The notes beneath the pieces were generated by a model. It was not told where the DNA came from. It worked only from the letters and a program-made list of their open reading frames with translations, and did not search any database. DNA of 64,000 bases from Aquatica leii (taxonomy: Eukaryota; Arthropoda; Insecta; Coleoptera; Lampyridae): the NCBI GenBank assembly GCA_035610365.1, contig CM069436.1:10158937-10222936 (forward strand). The letters are read 5' to 3'. Positions 10,825 to 23,530 of this stretch are shown here, one piece after another. Numbering within the stretch: the stretch's first letter is position 1; every line of letters starts with the position of its first letter. Both the position numbers and the translations under genes were made by a program.

Positions 10825-12335
10825 TCACTTTCGTAAGGGGCTTTATCAGCACGTGAGATAAATAAAAAAACTTAAACAAGCTACCAAAATCTATTTAAGA
10901 ACTTTTCAAAAGTTAGGTAATCTACCTTGTAAACTAAGCCAGATTCTAAACTCTGAAAAAGTAAGAAAGAAAACGATAAACTTCAAAAAGCAAACGAAAA
11001 TCTAACAAAGAACCACTACAGAGTTAGGTAATCAACTTGTGAACAAGCTAGATTCTAAACTCCATAGAAGTGACTTTAGAAGAAATAGTCTCCGTATATA
11101 AAGAAGAAGGGTTGTCACAGATGGTTAAGCTCGACTCTGATTGGATTACAATTGAAAAGGGGCGTGTTTTCGATAAAAGACTAATGACTGAAAATCAAAG
11201 AAGGGATAGCTCAAAACCATGATCCCGATTGATGTTATTAGGGTGTTTGACGATTTCTATGCTCTCTCGGAATTTTCTGTTGAAAAAGAATGAAGATTTG
11301 GCAATCACCGAAACGTTATCAAAATCTATCTTGTGACCTGTAGTAAAATGATGTTCAGCAATCGCAGACTTGGAAATATGCTTTTTCCTTATACAACGAT
11401 CATGTTCTGAAATGCGAGTAATGACGGAACGACCGCTTTCACCAATGTAGACTAAACCACATAAATAAGGAATTTGGTATACCCCTTGAGATGAAAGTGT
11501 AGGAAATTTGTCTTTGGGAAAAGGAGGAATCTGAGAGATTTTGCCTGTCGAGTTAAATATGGGTTTAATACCATTCTTACAAAAAAGTTTCCCTATCTGA
11601 TCTGTAACCTTGTAAATGTAGGGTAAAAAAGTCAATTTCGGATTGGATTCGGGAGTAGAAATGTCCTTAGATAATTGAATACGTGGATGCAGACGACGAT
11701 TAATAATTCTATGAATATCTCGCTTCATATAACCATTGTTCACTAGGGTTCTAGTAAGATGACGGAGTTCCGAGTCTAGATTTTCAGGTTGACACATAGA
11801 AAAAGCACCATAAATGATGCGAATGATGCGATAAACAGAATGACCCAGAAGTCCGTCGTGCTTACGAATCACAAGAATGTCAAGAAATAAGAGAGAGCCC
11901 TTACTTTATCTGAGTGTTGATTGTTAAGATGATCAATAAACTTAGGCAATTCGAGATGACCATGAGACCAAACAATAAATGTGTTGTCAACATACCTAAA
12001 CCAAACTTTAGGTTTAGATATTGATGATTCCAAAGCAACTGTTTCAAAGGATTCCATAAAAATGTTAGCTACAACAGGTAATAGAGAAGAACCCATAGCA
12101 GCATCAGAAACCTGTTTGTAAAACTTGTTATAAAATTGGAAGTAAGTAGAGGATAGACTCTTATCAATAAGAGGAATCAAACTCAAGTCCTTGTCATGTT
12201 GAGACAGAATCTGTTTAATGATAACAAGCGAATCCTTAATAGGAACTTTAGTAAAAAGTGAAGTCCCTTACGAAAGTGGGTGAAACGTTGGCAACTTCGG
12301 TTACAACAACCTGATACCACTCTACGACTAACCTC
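10825..12335 (-). mobile_element. Penelope-like element family A, copy 1
   Basis: Reverse transcriptase and GIY-YIG endonuclease are on the minus strand. The outer ends carry the family-A ribozyme-like segment in opposite orientations: CTGATAA plus hairpin at about 10830-10849 (minus) and the hairpin plus GAAAC at about 12262-12286 (plus). Inverted end segments of this sort recur in the other PLE families here. The copy is truncated in the RT at about 12259. Confidence 0.85.
11195..12259 (-). pseudogene. PLE reverse transcriptase with GIY-YIG endonuclease
   Basis: Starting at LFTKVPIKDS (12259), the RT part includes AAMGSSLLPVVANIFMESFE and then FRYVDNTFIVW near 11985, where the usual YVDD has become YVDN. 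One of the two catalytic Asp is therefore lost. A frameshift and a small deletion at about 11870-11890 precede the linker. The endonuclease domain is well kept: GVYQIPYLCGLVYIGESGRS (about 11495-11430), then RISEHDR and SAIAEHHFTTGHKIDF. PLEs use this nuclease to prime at a nick. The N-terminal RT half is missing. Confidence 0.88.
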
Positions 12336-12339
12336 AAAA

Positions 12340-14910
12340 ATTTATTCTACCGTTAGGTGTTAAGGAATTCTACTATGAATTTTCTTGGCCCATTCTTTTT
12401 TATTTTTGGTCATTCTTTTCCCTTCTCTCCATGTTAACCCATCTTCTCTTAAAATTCTTTCTATTTCTTTATTCCATGTTTTTCTTGGTCGTCTTCTTCC
12501 TTTTTTATGCTGTACTCTTGCTTCCCATATTCTTTTGCTTGTTCTTTCCTCCCCCATACGGACTAAGTGCCCAAACCAACGTAGCTGCTGGCGTTTAATA
12601 TTTTTCATAATTGGTTCTACTTCTAACTCTGCTCTTATTTCTTCTTTTCTTATTTTATCTATTTTCGTAACCCCCTGTATAGCTCTTAAGAATCTCATCT
12701 CCATGGCCTAAACTTTACGTTGCTTTTGTTTCGTCAGTACCAAGCTTTCACTACCGTATATCAATATTGGTTTAAATATCGATTTAAGCACTGCTATCTT
12801 CGTCTTTTTAGATATCTCTTTTTTACGTATAAAAGAGTTGTTTAGTGCTTGATAAAGCTTGGCTGCATTTTCTAGTCTATCGTTTATTTCTGCATCTATT
12901 CTTCTATTCTTGTGTATTCTTACTCCTAGATATTTAAACGATTGTACTTGTTCTAGCTCTATATCGTTTAATTTCATTTCTATGTCTGTCTCCTCTTTTC
13001 CTATTACCATCACTTTAGTTTTCTCCGTGTTTATTTCTAAGTTTTTATCTTGTAGAGCGTTGTTCCATAGCTGTAGGTTGTATTGTAGATCTTGCTTATT
13101 CTTTGTGTATATAATTACATAATCGGCAAATACGCTTTCCAATATCTGTATTAATTGTATGTTCTTGTATCCTACTTTCACTTTCTTTACTTTGTCTTTT
13201 ACTTCCTTTATAACTTCATCCATTACAAACTGCAAACTGTTTTTCTTGAAACGCTGTCAAATGCTGGTTCCAGGTCAATGAAGGCTATATAGTATATATA
13301 TTTTTTTCTGTTGTGTATTTTTCTATTAGCTGTTTTAGTACAAATATGTGGTCTTGCACTCCTCTTCCCTTTCTAAATCCGCATTGTGCGTCCTCTAGTT
13401 GCTCTTCTGTTGTTATCCTTAGTTTTGATTCTAAGATTCTTTCGTATAACTTTGTTATTGTCGGTAAAATTGTAAATCCTCGATAGCTTGTGCGTTCCCT
13501 TTTATCTTGAATACTGGGAACAGTATTTCTACTTCGCAATCTTTAGAGATCTTTTCCTCCTGTAAGGCTTTATTAAACATTTTAGTAATTATTGCTATAC
13601 CTGTCTTATCTCGATTTCTAATCATTTCTGTCGTTATGCCGTCGTGCCCTGCAGCTTTACCTTTTTTTAACCTTTTCACTGCTTCTAATACTTCTTCTTG
13701 TTTTGTTTCTTCATGTTCTTCACTTTTCTTTATGTGTTCATCAGTGTTTATTTCAGCTCCGTCTTCTAATTTTTTTCTTTCTTCTATAGTTAGCGTTTCT
13801 TGGAAATACTCTTTCCATTTCTCTATGGTGTACTCATCGTTTCTTAACATTTTTCCATTTTTCGTTTTTATATAATGAGCTATTTGTGTTTTTTTAGTAC
13901 CTTATAAAATAGTTTTTGGTTCCCTAAGCTATCTTTTTCCATCCTTACACCAAATTCTTCCCAAGCCTTTATTTAATCTTGTTTAACCTTTTCCTTTACG
14001 GTGATTCTCTGTTCTTTATATCTATTGTACTTATTCTCTGTTCTTTCGCCCAAATACTCTTTCCATAATTTATTCTTTCTTTCAATTTCTTTTCTTATTT
14101 TTTCATTCCAACATCTTGTTTAGTTCGTGCCTTTATTAATTTTTGTACTTCCACATACTTCCTTTGCTGTCGTTATTAATGCTTCTTTGATACTTTTCCA
14201 TGCTGTTTCTAATGGTACTTTATTTATATTTTCATTGATTTTATTCATTTTTACTTTTACTCTTGCCTTGTACTCCCTTGCCATCCCATCATTTCCTAGT
14301 TTGTATGTTTTAATTATTTCTGAATTAATTTTTGTTATTCCCATGTCTTATGGTTTTCTACTTGTATCTCCATTTTTGACGTCACTAGATCATGATCAGA
14401 ATATATTTCTGGACCCCTTCTCACTATTATATCTTTTATTTCATTTCTGTATTGTCCGTTTATTATTATGTAATCTATAATAGATCTTTCATTCCTACTC
14501 ACTACTTCTCTAGTGTATTTGGATATTCTTGTGCTCGAAGAAGGTATTTGTTATTATCAGGTCATTCTGTATACAAAAATCAATCAATCGTGAGCCATTA
14601 TTGTTGCTTTTAGCTTCACCATATCTTCCTATCACTTCACCCGATTTCTCTGTTTTCCTTCCCACTCTTCCGTTAAAGTCTCCTATTATTAGCAATCTTC
14701 CCCTACTATCTTATATTGTTTCTTCCAATTCCTCCCAGAAGTCTTCTTTTTTTTGTCGTTTAATTCTCGTCTAGCCCGTAGACTACATTTGTTTCTCCAT
14801 TTCCATTTCTACCTTTAATATTCTTTCAGAAACACTGGTCCATTTATGAGTGTATTTTGCTTTCTTCTTTCTAATGATGCACCCTACTCCTTTTTTAGCT
14901 CTCTGCGCTA
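12340..14910 (-). mobile_element. LINE (non-LTR retrotransposon) with APE endonuclease and RT
   Basis: A minus-strand LINE lies between two oppositely oriented PLE fragments. Endonuclease, RT and the C-terminal region are all recognisable, so this is close to full length for ORF2, though heavily mutated. The 5' end fades near 14910. The 3' end is near 12340-12365, with no clear poly-A tail or target duplication visible. Confidence 0.85.
12360..14905 (-). pseudogene. LINE ORF2: APE endonuclease and reverse transcriptase
   Basis: Read right to left, the endonuclease shows LIIGDFNGRVG (about 14690) and SDHDLV (about 14400-14383), both standard APE motifs. The RT shows KGKAAGHDGITTEMI (about 13660-13615), the block ending QCGFRKGRGVQDHIF (about 13390-13350), and FADYVIIYTKN (about 13130) where FADD is expected, so a catalytic Asp is gone. 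The tail has KTKVMVIG, SFKYLGVRI and QLRWFGHLVRMGEE, then a basic region. Frames change at least near 13240, 13500, 13900 and 14100. I cannot fix the clade from sequence alone. Confidence 0.85.
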
Positions 14911-15061
14911 TCTCGCTGTATATCAATATATATCAATATAAGTTTCAATTATTGGAATCCAAAGATCGTAAAGTTTTATCCACTACTAACTTCTTACAGA
15001 CGGTTGTCAATTCATCTAGTTTGGCCTTCACTTCAGAACAGTTTAAATTTTGTTGTTGTTG

Positions 15062-15730
15062 TGTGCTGTTGAGACTATAAGACATCTTTCTCGCCACATT
15101 TCAGATTCCATTCGTATTAATACTGGCAAAATCCTTGAATCATCTAAAATTCCTAAATCCAACATTTCTAAGTCGGAAGAGTTAGCTCTAAAAAGTCTCA
15201 GGGTCATCTCTAATTGTCTAAGTTTCTCGATCATCTTAACAATCAACACTCAGATATCAAATTTACTATGGAAATCGAAAGTAAGAGTTCTCTCCTATTT
15301 CTGAACGTTCTTGTGATTCGTAAGCCCGACAGACTTCTGTGCCATTCTGTTTATTGCAAACCCACCCATACGGACAAAAACAATCCTGCACAAAAACGTT
15401 CTGTTATTGAATCTTTGGTTCATCGTGCCTTTTCTATTTGCCAACCTAAAAATCTAGACTCGGAACTACATCATCTTACTAGAACCCTAGTGAACAATGG
15501 TTATGTGAAGCGAGATATTCATATTCATCGTCTGCATCCACGTACTCGATTACCTAAAGACATTTCTACTCCCGAATCCAATCCAAAATTGACCTTTTTA
15601 CCCTAAATTCACAAGGTTTCGGTGATTGCCAAATCTCCATTCTTTTTTAACAGGAGATTTTGAGATAGCATAGAAATCATCAAACACCCCAATAACTTCA
15701 ATCGCGATCATGGTTTCGAGCTATCCTCGC
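15062..15730 (+). pseudogene. PLE RT/endonuclease, internally deleted
   Basis: KILESSKIPKSNISKSEELA (15128-15190) matches the conserved region before the PLE RT fingers. The frame then jumps at about 15215 directly to KFLDHLNNQHSDIKF, so the YVDD region is missing. The linker CKPTHTDKN ... STPESNPKLTFLP (to 15603) follows, then a second deletion removes the GIY-YIG catalytic part. Only VSVIAKSPFFFN and HPNNFNRDHGFEL remain (15615-15725). Defective. Confidence 0.85.
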
Positions 15731-16078
15731 TTTGGTTCGCAGTCATTACTCTTTCATCGATAACACGCTCCTTTTCAATTGTAACCCAATCAGAGTCGAG
15801 CTTAACCATCCGTGACAATCCTTCTTTATATACGGAAACTATTTCTTCTAAAGTCGCTTCTATGGAGTTTAAAATCTGGCTTGGTTCACAAGTTGATTAC
15901 TTAACTTGTTAGTGGTTCTTTGTTAGATTTTTGTTTGCTTTTTCAAGTTTATCGTTTTCTTTTTTACCTTTTCAGAGTTTAGAATATGGCTTGGTTCACA
16001 AGTTAGATTACCTAACTTTTGAGAAGTTCTTAGTTAGATTTCGGTTGCTTGTTTGAGTTTTTTGATTTATTTCACGCC

Positions 16079-16110
16079 CTGATAAAGCCCCCTACGAAAG
16101 TGAGCGAAAC
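16079..16110 (+). ncRNA. Hammerhead-like core in PLE end (family A)
   Basis: CTGATAA, a short GC-rich hairpin with loop ACGA, then GCGAAAC. It is the same segment as at 60926-60957, with CTGATAA replacing the consensus CTGATGA, so it is probably weakened or inactive. Confidence 0.4.
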
Positions 16111-16160
16111 TTCGGTTACAACAATAACACGGTCCAAACCCGAAGTACATTCTTATCTTA

Positions 16161-18836
16161 GTATTGTCTTTTAGGTACTCAACACAACGATTTGTTTGAT
16201 TCAGTGCTGCAACCAACTGTTTTATAAGACCCAGTTTGATATCGAGCAAAGTAGGTAAATCTTTTTATGATCTTCAAGAGGTATATGTTAAACGTTGTGC
16301 TGTCCAACCACAAGTAAATTTCTGAGTAATGCAACATTTATCTTTGTTTCGTACATAATAGGAATTATTGACCAAACATTATAAAACTATTTAGTGTTTT
16401 TTAGGAATTTATCATCTAATATTACTATAAATCATGAATGAGAATATACGACGTTGATGTATTGTGTAGTGTAGTTGATTTTGATCTTTTTATATGCTAC
16501 AATAGGTTTTTGCCAAAAATTACGGTTTCTTGTTAAACAGTTTGAGAAACTGATTTTTTAAAACATTTTAAAACAATAAATACGTTTTGTTAAATTTGAA
16601 GTAGTTTCAGTGCCTACACCATTAGTATAAAAACACAATATTATCTTATTTAGGTATAACCATAACAACCATACGCATCAAATAGTGAAAAACTAGATTT
16701 CCGGCTTAGAATTTTTTACTATATACTACAGTCTCTATTTAGAGTATATACATTGAAATTCAGAAAAAAATGTCTTGATTAGTCAGGAAGTTAGTACAAA
16801 TAGCAAAAGTTTTTTTATTCTTTTATATATTTGTTGTTATACTTTTGTGGCTCGACTTGTTTACTTAAAATGTCAGATGTAAACGGGCATCTGTAGTATA
16901 TATTTCTCCTGTTTTGGCGCAGTTATACATCTACGACTCACTTCCAAGACTGTGAGCTACCGCCAATACAACCGATTTAAACAATTGCAAATAAAATCTG
17001 AGAATAAATATAAAATTATATATGTACAAAGATATATAAGCGATTTTGGCACAAAACGAAAACGTTCATAAAAAACACAACAGATCAGAAAAAAACAAAA
17101 TACAGTATAACAATGCAATAATAAATATAAACAAATTGTTGTAGAAAATCAAAAGTACTTAACTTATTTTAGCAAGTTATTTCTATCCGCTTTAAAGAAA
17201 CCGACAAACGTATGTTATACCGTATATAAAATATTTTCTTGCTCGGTTTGTTGTGGAATTTAAAACGCGTTTACTCAAAAACGTTTTTAGAAAATTGAGT
17301 TTAAAAAAATTACTTTTTTAAATTTAATTTTGCGTTTGTACGAGTAACGAATTTAATTATTAATATTTTCGTCGTTAGGTCTAAAATATATGAATCGCAA
17401 ATTTTAAAATCGAACACAACACATTTTTGTTTCCTTTCGCTTAAATCCTTTTACATATTAATGCAAATTGCGTATAGAAAATCCTGGTAAACCTAAAAGT
17501 AAACGCCAACTCGAAATCGATAAAAAGGAACAGCTGTATAAATTCTACATCCATTGACTGTTAAAGTTTATACACAAATGTGTTGGTGTTATATTATTCA
17601 CACAATTTTAGTATGAATAACTGTTGCAAAATTCGAGCGGCATTTACATTTGCCATTCAAATTAGGTTGTAAATTAAACCTAAGCCGTTAATTTAAAAAA
17701 CAAGAGAACGTTGGTTTATGCAAGTCGGCAGTAAATTTAAAAAGTTGTTTCTTTGAACTAAACTTGTACGAGAAAATGTGTTTTTATTGAGCCATAACAT
17801 TCATCATAATTTGAAAAAAAAAGTAATAAAACTTTTATTACTGCATAAACAGTAATACGATTATTTGATTGATTGCTTTCACTGATTGTGGGATATTGGA
17901 TAAGTCAAAGTTTTTGAGTGATAGTTGAAAGTATTAAAGTAGGTTTTAGGCCGCAGTTACCTATATAAAAGATTGATATTATTAGTTGTTGAATTTTGAT
18001 GGATTTTCAATATTCAGAATGTTTTGTAAACAAATATCGATTTGTTTAACATTTGAGATTTGTTTCAGCTACAAGTATATTCAATATCAATACAACGTTG
18101 CATAAAATATTCAAGCGTTTAATATCGTAATACTAAAATCTTTTTTATTAAATTAATTTTAATCTTGTAAATACTAATTTTAATAAAATTATAAAATTAC
18201 TTTGTAATAATTTAAAAACGAAACACGTTTTTATTAGATTTTGATTATTTTTAAAATTGGTGTTAGTGTGTTAAGTGGATTAAAAGTTTTTGGTGTAAAC
18301 TTGTCTGTAAAATTTTTTTTTACTCACTAGATATATATTTCACTCATTTCAGTTGGCAACTTTGCGTATAGTGTTATAACTGTCAATTTCTGTCGGGTAA
18401 ACTAGTTTGTTATTTTCATCGCGTTAACTGCAAAGTGAACACATTAAGCTTGGCGGCGCTTTCTAAACCTTGAGCCATTCAATCGTTTTATAGTAAAAAT
18501 GAAATGTAAGGCTTGTAAGAAGAGCCGTTGAGCATTTATGACCGTATCTATTAAATCACGTGTTCAAGTCGTTTATTATTTATCTTGTGGGTTGAATGCT
18601 TGATGTTCTTTTAGATTATCGTAGTCGCAAACTCTATAAAACTAGTAAAAACTCACCAAGATCGACCTAACCAAAGCATTTCATCAGATTCATGTCAACG
18701 CAGACCTTATTGCAAAAATTGCTGTAACAACACCATTTGGGGTAGTCAAATATATAAAAATGTTTCCGAACTTCGACCGAAATGCAACGCAAACGTTGCA
18801 AATATTTGAATTATCTAATGAGATACAGAAACAGAG
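16161..18836. other. AT-rich non-coding; one dispersed-repeat segment
   Basis: No coding family. The part around 16865-16970 is a copy of the unclassified dispersed repeat listed at 43060-43240. Confidence 0.5.
16800..16980 (+). repeat. Unclassified dispersed repeat, copy
   Basis: It shares ordered blocks with 43060-43240 (plus) and 59785-59905 (minus): a GTCAGATG...ATCTGTA block, a GT(T)TTGGCGCA-like block, and ACGACTCACT...GTGAGCTACCGCC. Non-coding; family unknown. Confidence 0.5.
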
Positions 18837-20940
18837 TTTTTTAACAAATAATTATTTTCGGGTTTTGAACCGCGTTCCATATTTACACTTTCCACAAAAT
18901 TTATAAAATTTACAATGTTTGACGTTTCGGCAGTCATGTCGTTGTCTTTTTCAGAAAAAACTGAAACTGATGATATAGGATCCTGACAAGCCTATATATT
19001 ACGCCGTTCGGGTCAGTGATTCGTGACGGTTCTGTTTCATTAATTTTCCGGAACATGTTTTTCCATATTTGCGCTAGATCGATTCCATTATCCCTGTTAA
19101 AAGTGTCGTATTTCTGGATTTCAATCAAAGTTTTGGGATATAGCCAACATTGTTGCCTCTTCAAATTTTATCGTGTAACCGGTGTCTAAAAAGTGTTCTG
19201 CAACAGCAGATCTTGTGTTATGTTTCTTTGTATCCGCCTTGTGTTCTTTTAATCTGGTAGCTATGTTGCGTTCCGTTTGTTCTTTGTAAGCCAGCCCACA
19301 CAAACAAGAGATGTAGTAGACCCCTGGTTCCTCGAGTGGTGCTTTTGTTTCTTTTGATTTTGAGAAATTGGCGGCTATTTTATTTGTTGCAGTGAAGATC
19401 ACTTTGATATTTTTCCCTCTAAGTATCCTAGCTATTTTATCCGTGCAGCCTTTTATGTAAGGAAGGAAGGAAGTTGCCACGGGTTTCTCCTTCTTTGGTT
19501 TTTCCTTACTGTGTCTATTAATTGCTCGATATATGTCTGTTTTTCTGAAACTGTTTTTTATTAAGGCGTTTGTTAGGTGACCTTTAACGTGTTCAGTTCA
19601 CTGATCGCCTTGGCCTTGTGTACTAAAGTTTTTAGAACTGCAAACTTCTGAGCTGGATGATGATGTGATTCGGCGTTGAGGTATCTATCAGTATGTGTCG
19701 GTTTTCTATTTACTTGATGTCCCAATTTGTTGTCCATATTTCGAATTTGATTTTGAAATCTAACTGGTTGATGTGATCTAGAAAGTTGTGTAGTGTTTCT
19801 GTTCCATGAGACCAAATTACAAATGTATCGTCCACATAACGTAGCCAGCATTTTGGTTTGAGGGTAGCGGTCTCTAATGTTCTTTCTTCAAAATCCTCCA
19901 TAAATATATTGGCGATGACTGGAAAAAGTAGTGATCCTATGGCTGCCCCTTCAATTTGTTCGTATACAATATTGTTGAATAAGAAGTACGTAGACTTTAA
20001 GCATAGCTCAATTAGTCCGTTAAGCTCCTCATCCAAATCCGCTTTTCGTAATTTGGTCTTGATGATCTCCAGTGCTGTTTGTAGTGGCATTTTTGTAAAG
20101 AGAAATGTCACATCAAAACTGACTAAAATGTCTTCTGGTTAAAATTTAATTTCTTTAATTCTTTACACGAAGTGCTAAGAATTCTTTACGTGATGGATGC
20201 TTTTTCCCGTAAGTGGTTGTAAAATGGTACATAAGTATCTAACCAGAGGATGAGTGGCTGAAACTGTAGCACTCACAATTGGGCGAAACGGTACCCCTGG
20301 TTTGTGGATTTTCGGAAGGCCGTAAAGGTGCAATTAGTCGTCTCTTTTGATGTTCCGGGATCGTGCTTGCGGATTTTACAGCGGCCCAAATCTTTCTATC
20401 TGGAGGTTTTATTGGATTCCTCTTCAACGGTTTGTATGATTACAGAAGCATTTCCTTTATCAGCTGGTAATACAGTAATTTCTTTGTTGCCTTTAAGTTC
20501 TCTTAGAGCATTTCTTTCCTCTCGATTGATGTTGGATTTCGGTGCTGTAGATTTCTTCAGAATATCGGCTGTTTTGACCCTCACTTCTTCTTGAATATGT
20601 TGTGGTAGAGTTCTGAGTGTGCTTTTCAATAAACTCACTATTTCTTCCTTTGGTATAAATTTTGGTGTGATAGCAAAATTTAATCTTTTGATAAAATGAC
20701 CGTTGCTGGTCCACTGAGTGTGATGGAAGACATATTGATGATGATGATCTAGCGCCAATATGGAAAAACATGTTCCGGAAAATTAATGAAACGGAACCGT
20801 CACGAACTACTGACCCGAACGGCGTAATATAAAAGGCTTGTCAGGATCCTATATCTTCAGTTTGTAAGTTTTATAAATTTTGTGAAAAGTGTAAATATAG
20901 AACGCGGTTTAAAACCCGAAAATAATTATTTGTTAAAAAA
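18837..20940 (-). mobile_element. Penelope-like element family B with inverted ends
   Basis: The ends are inverted repeats. The left, 18837 to about 19066, starts TTTTTTAACAAATAATTATT; the right, about 20755 to 20940, ends with its complement. The right arm lacks roughly 60 bp found in the left, including the stretch around GCCGAAACGTC. The minus strand carries RT and a GIY-YIG remnant. No target duplication is evident. Confidence 0.85.
18934..20758 (-). pseudogene. PLE reverse transcriptase/GIY-YIG, family B
   Basis: In order: KKSTAPKSNINREERNAL and ITVLPADKGNASVI (about 20560-20430), GLPKIHKPGVPFRPIVS (about 20330-20270), VSFDVTFLFTKMPL (about 20125-20085), then AAIGSLLFPVIANIFMEDFE and LRYVDDTFVIWSHG (about 19840-19800), with the catalytic YVDD intact. 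The endonuclease region reads GVYYISCLCGLAYKEQTERN (about 19325-19265), where the expected YIG is replaced by YKE, so the nuclease is probably dead. Frame changes occur near 20430, 20140 (stop), 19710, 19570 and 19130. Confidence 0.87.
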
Positions 20941-22854
20941 TCATGGCCGCGAAAGCCTCAAAAATAAAATTTTGTAAAAGTGTTTACAAAAAAGTATTGA
21001 CAATTAATGACACATTACAAAGTACTCATTATTGACAAATAATGTTTTTAATAAAAGTAGTTTTTTTATGCTTCTATTTCAATGTTCTTGGTTACAAGTA
21101 TTGACACCTGCTGGGTTGAGTAGAAACCGCGCGGTTTTACGGTCGCCCCCATTAAACCTTCTGTTTGTCGCAAGAAGTTTTTCTCGATTTTTTTCAAAAC
21201 GAGTGTACTATACTATATAAGTAATATTATTATATAGAGAATTTTTGCGGTAATGATAATTTTAATTAGAACTTTTTTTAATAAATAAATCTAAATTTAC
21301 TCCATTGACGTTTTGTGAAGTGGATCGCACATTTTTCGCATACAAATAAAGCGGCAAAATTTTATTTTAGAAATACACTTCATAATCTATTGTTTCAACC
21401 GTAATAAGTAATAAATAAATGAAATAATTAGTTATTACAATTTATAATATAATTAATAAATATCCAATTATTGTAAATAATGTTTTTTAATAATCTTTTT
21501 GTGTTTTTTTGTATAAGTACTTCTTACAATAAAAATATATAGTTAAAAAAAATACAACATATAAACTTGCAGAATTGTTTATAGTATACCTAAACCAAAA
21601 TAATAGAAAAACGTTGTTAAATACGACTTTACACAATTTTGTAATCATTCAAATTACCTTCGTCAACTAAACCGCTATTGATTACTTGACCAACACATAG
21701 AAAACTAATTAAGCCGAACAGCTTTTACGTCAACAAATTTCAAATGACCAACAAACTATCCAATTAATTAAACATTACGTACAATTGAAAATACTATTTA
21801 ATCTATGCATGTAAGAAAAAATATTTCTACATTACAATAGTGTTCTAATTTTTATAGTTATAATTTTTTTTCATTTTTTTAAAATTAATTAATAATTACA
21901 GTGATTATATTTTAGGTAATAACGTAATCTTCAATGTAATCAGTTTATTTTATTATTTTGTACTTGAAATTTAACAAATTAAAAAAAATATTGAGTGTGC
22001 CAGAGGAAAAAGAAAAATTGAGCTGTAGCTATTTGTTAATTTTTAGATAAAAGCCGTCTCCTAAAGTACGTAATCAAAACAGTCACGAGACGTCGCTCGT
22101 ACAAATATTATCAAGTGATGTCTATAGCACACAGAATTCCTTAAATCAAATAATTTTATTTAAAAAAAATTAAATAAATGTATACAGATTTAGTTTAGTC
22201 AATTTTTTTACTGAAACTTACTGTTAGTGCATTCCTTACTTTTTACTAATCAACCTGTACAAATAATATAATTTTATTTTATAGATACATATTTATTTGA
22301 CTACTATGATATTGCAATCACAAACGATAAAAAAAAAACAATTAAACTACGCATTTTAAAAAACTAGAACTTTTTTGGGTATAAAAGTTTATTGAGATTT
22401 TACGCGTCATTCAAATTCAGGTTACATAGCAGTCAACGAATTAAGTTTTAATATTATGGCTTGATCTGAAACTAATTCTCATTCAATAACGGTAGTTTAT
22501 ATTCTTTTCATTACAATATCTTGTTTTTTTTGTCTTTATTGTATGTGTGAGTTTATATTTTTTGTTTTTAATACAAGAGCAAATAAAAATATTGAAGTTT
22601 CTAATCCAACATAAAAAATAGTAATAACCCGTTTTATTATTTTGTTGAATACATTTTTATGGTTTAATAGAAGTTTATGCACAAAAAACGTTATTATGAT
22701 GATTACGCCCGGAAAGCAACCTAATGCAGCGCGAGGGTCTTTGACCTAAAGGATGTATGTATGTTGCTCGATGAGCCCAATCATACAGTAACGCCAGTAA
22801 TGCATACCACATTTTATTTTTTCTCTTATATAACATAAAAAATTATAATGAACA
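20941..22854. other. AT-rich non-coding
   Basis: No gene family recognised except the repeat at 21030-21220. TATAAAAG near 22380 followed about 28 bases later by TCATTC could be a core promoter, but no ORF follows. Confidence 0.45.
21030..21220 (+). repeat. Unclassified dispersed repeat (pair with 59600-59770)
   Basis: It matches the reverse complement of about 59600-59770 along its length: a TTGACAAATAATG start, a GGTTACA block, CATTAAAC(T)TTCT, and a TTTTTTTC(C)AAACGAGTGTAC end. Both copies contain a short ORF beginning MTNN(V/I)FNK in the same place. No known domain. Confidence 0.5.
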
Positions 22855-23530
22855 ATTACTTTAGTCGTCATCAGCAGCTCATTCTGTTCATCGTCGGACA
22901 TAAATTTCCCTTAGATATTTTCACTCTTTTGTGTTGCGCTTTTCTTATCCAATTGTGTCCTACCAATTTTTTAATGTCATCTTTCTACTTGGTTTGCGGT
23001 CTTCCTCGGTTTCTTCCATTTTCTCAAGGTCTCCATTCTAAATTTTTTGGTGTCCATCTATCTTTTTCCATTCTACCTACGTGTCCCGCCCAGTTTCATA
23101 TCAAGACTTTGGATTTTTGCGTATTTTTGTGTTGGAAATATGGTAGCCTAAATTAATGTTAGTTTTTTCTTTCCATATCTTTTTATATTACTTAAAGGTT
23201 GTGTATGATGCCTTTGTTTAGAGCCCATATTTCAGTGCCGTAGATTTGTACTGACAGCACATATTAGTTGAAAGTCTCTGTTTTTAACGTATTTGGTACG
23301 TCTGTCATAAAAATGTTATTCAGTTTTCTGAAAGCTGACCATGCCAATGAGATTGTTCTGTATGTTTTAACATCTTTTATTTCTTTGTCTTCTAACCCAA
23401 TCTTTTGTCGTTCTTCTTGCTGTTCAAACATTTTTTGTTCTTTTTTATCTCTTGCTATTAGAGTCATTGAGAAAACTTAGGTGGTTCAGTTTTTCTTTAT
23501 CCATTGTCACTTTTTTTCTTCCTAGTCTAA
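22855..23530 (-). pseudogene. RTE-like LINE 3' fragment
   Basis: The minus strand reads through the C-terminal part of a LINE ORF2: a run around YGTEIWALNK (about 23235-23205), then NWAGHVGRMEKDRW (about 23095-23055), a GRNRGRPQTK block and NWIRKAQHKR (about 22950-22920), ending near TMNRMSC. This zinc-knuckle-free, GHV.RM/GRP.T.W tail is typical of RTE-like ORF2 proteins. The RT core is absent. Stops and at least one frameshift near 23120 are present. It differs from the LINE at 12340-14910. Confidence 0.75.

Larger units (their letters stand above)
14911..16160 (+). mobile_element. Penelope-like element family A, copy 2
   Basis: Plus-strand copy closely related to 10825-12335 and 60124-61015. 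It retains an N-terminal stretch, part of the RT C-terminal side and a long non-coding end that includes the ribozyme-like motif at 16079-16110. The RT catalytic core and most of the endonuclease have been deleted. Confidence 0.85.

Noticed and set aside
12385-13875. Long plus-strand ORFs (12385-12711, 12859-13122, 13507-13875)
   Set aside because: They are antisense to the LINE RT frames and encode Ser/Phe/Leu-rich low-information sequence.
22848-23156. Plus-strand 102-residue ORF
   Set aside because: The minus strand of the same DNA reads as a LINE C-terminus, so the ORF is a shadow.
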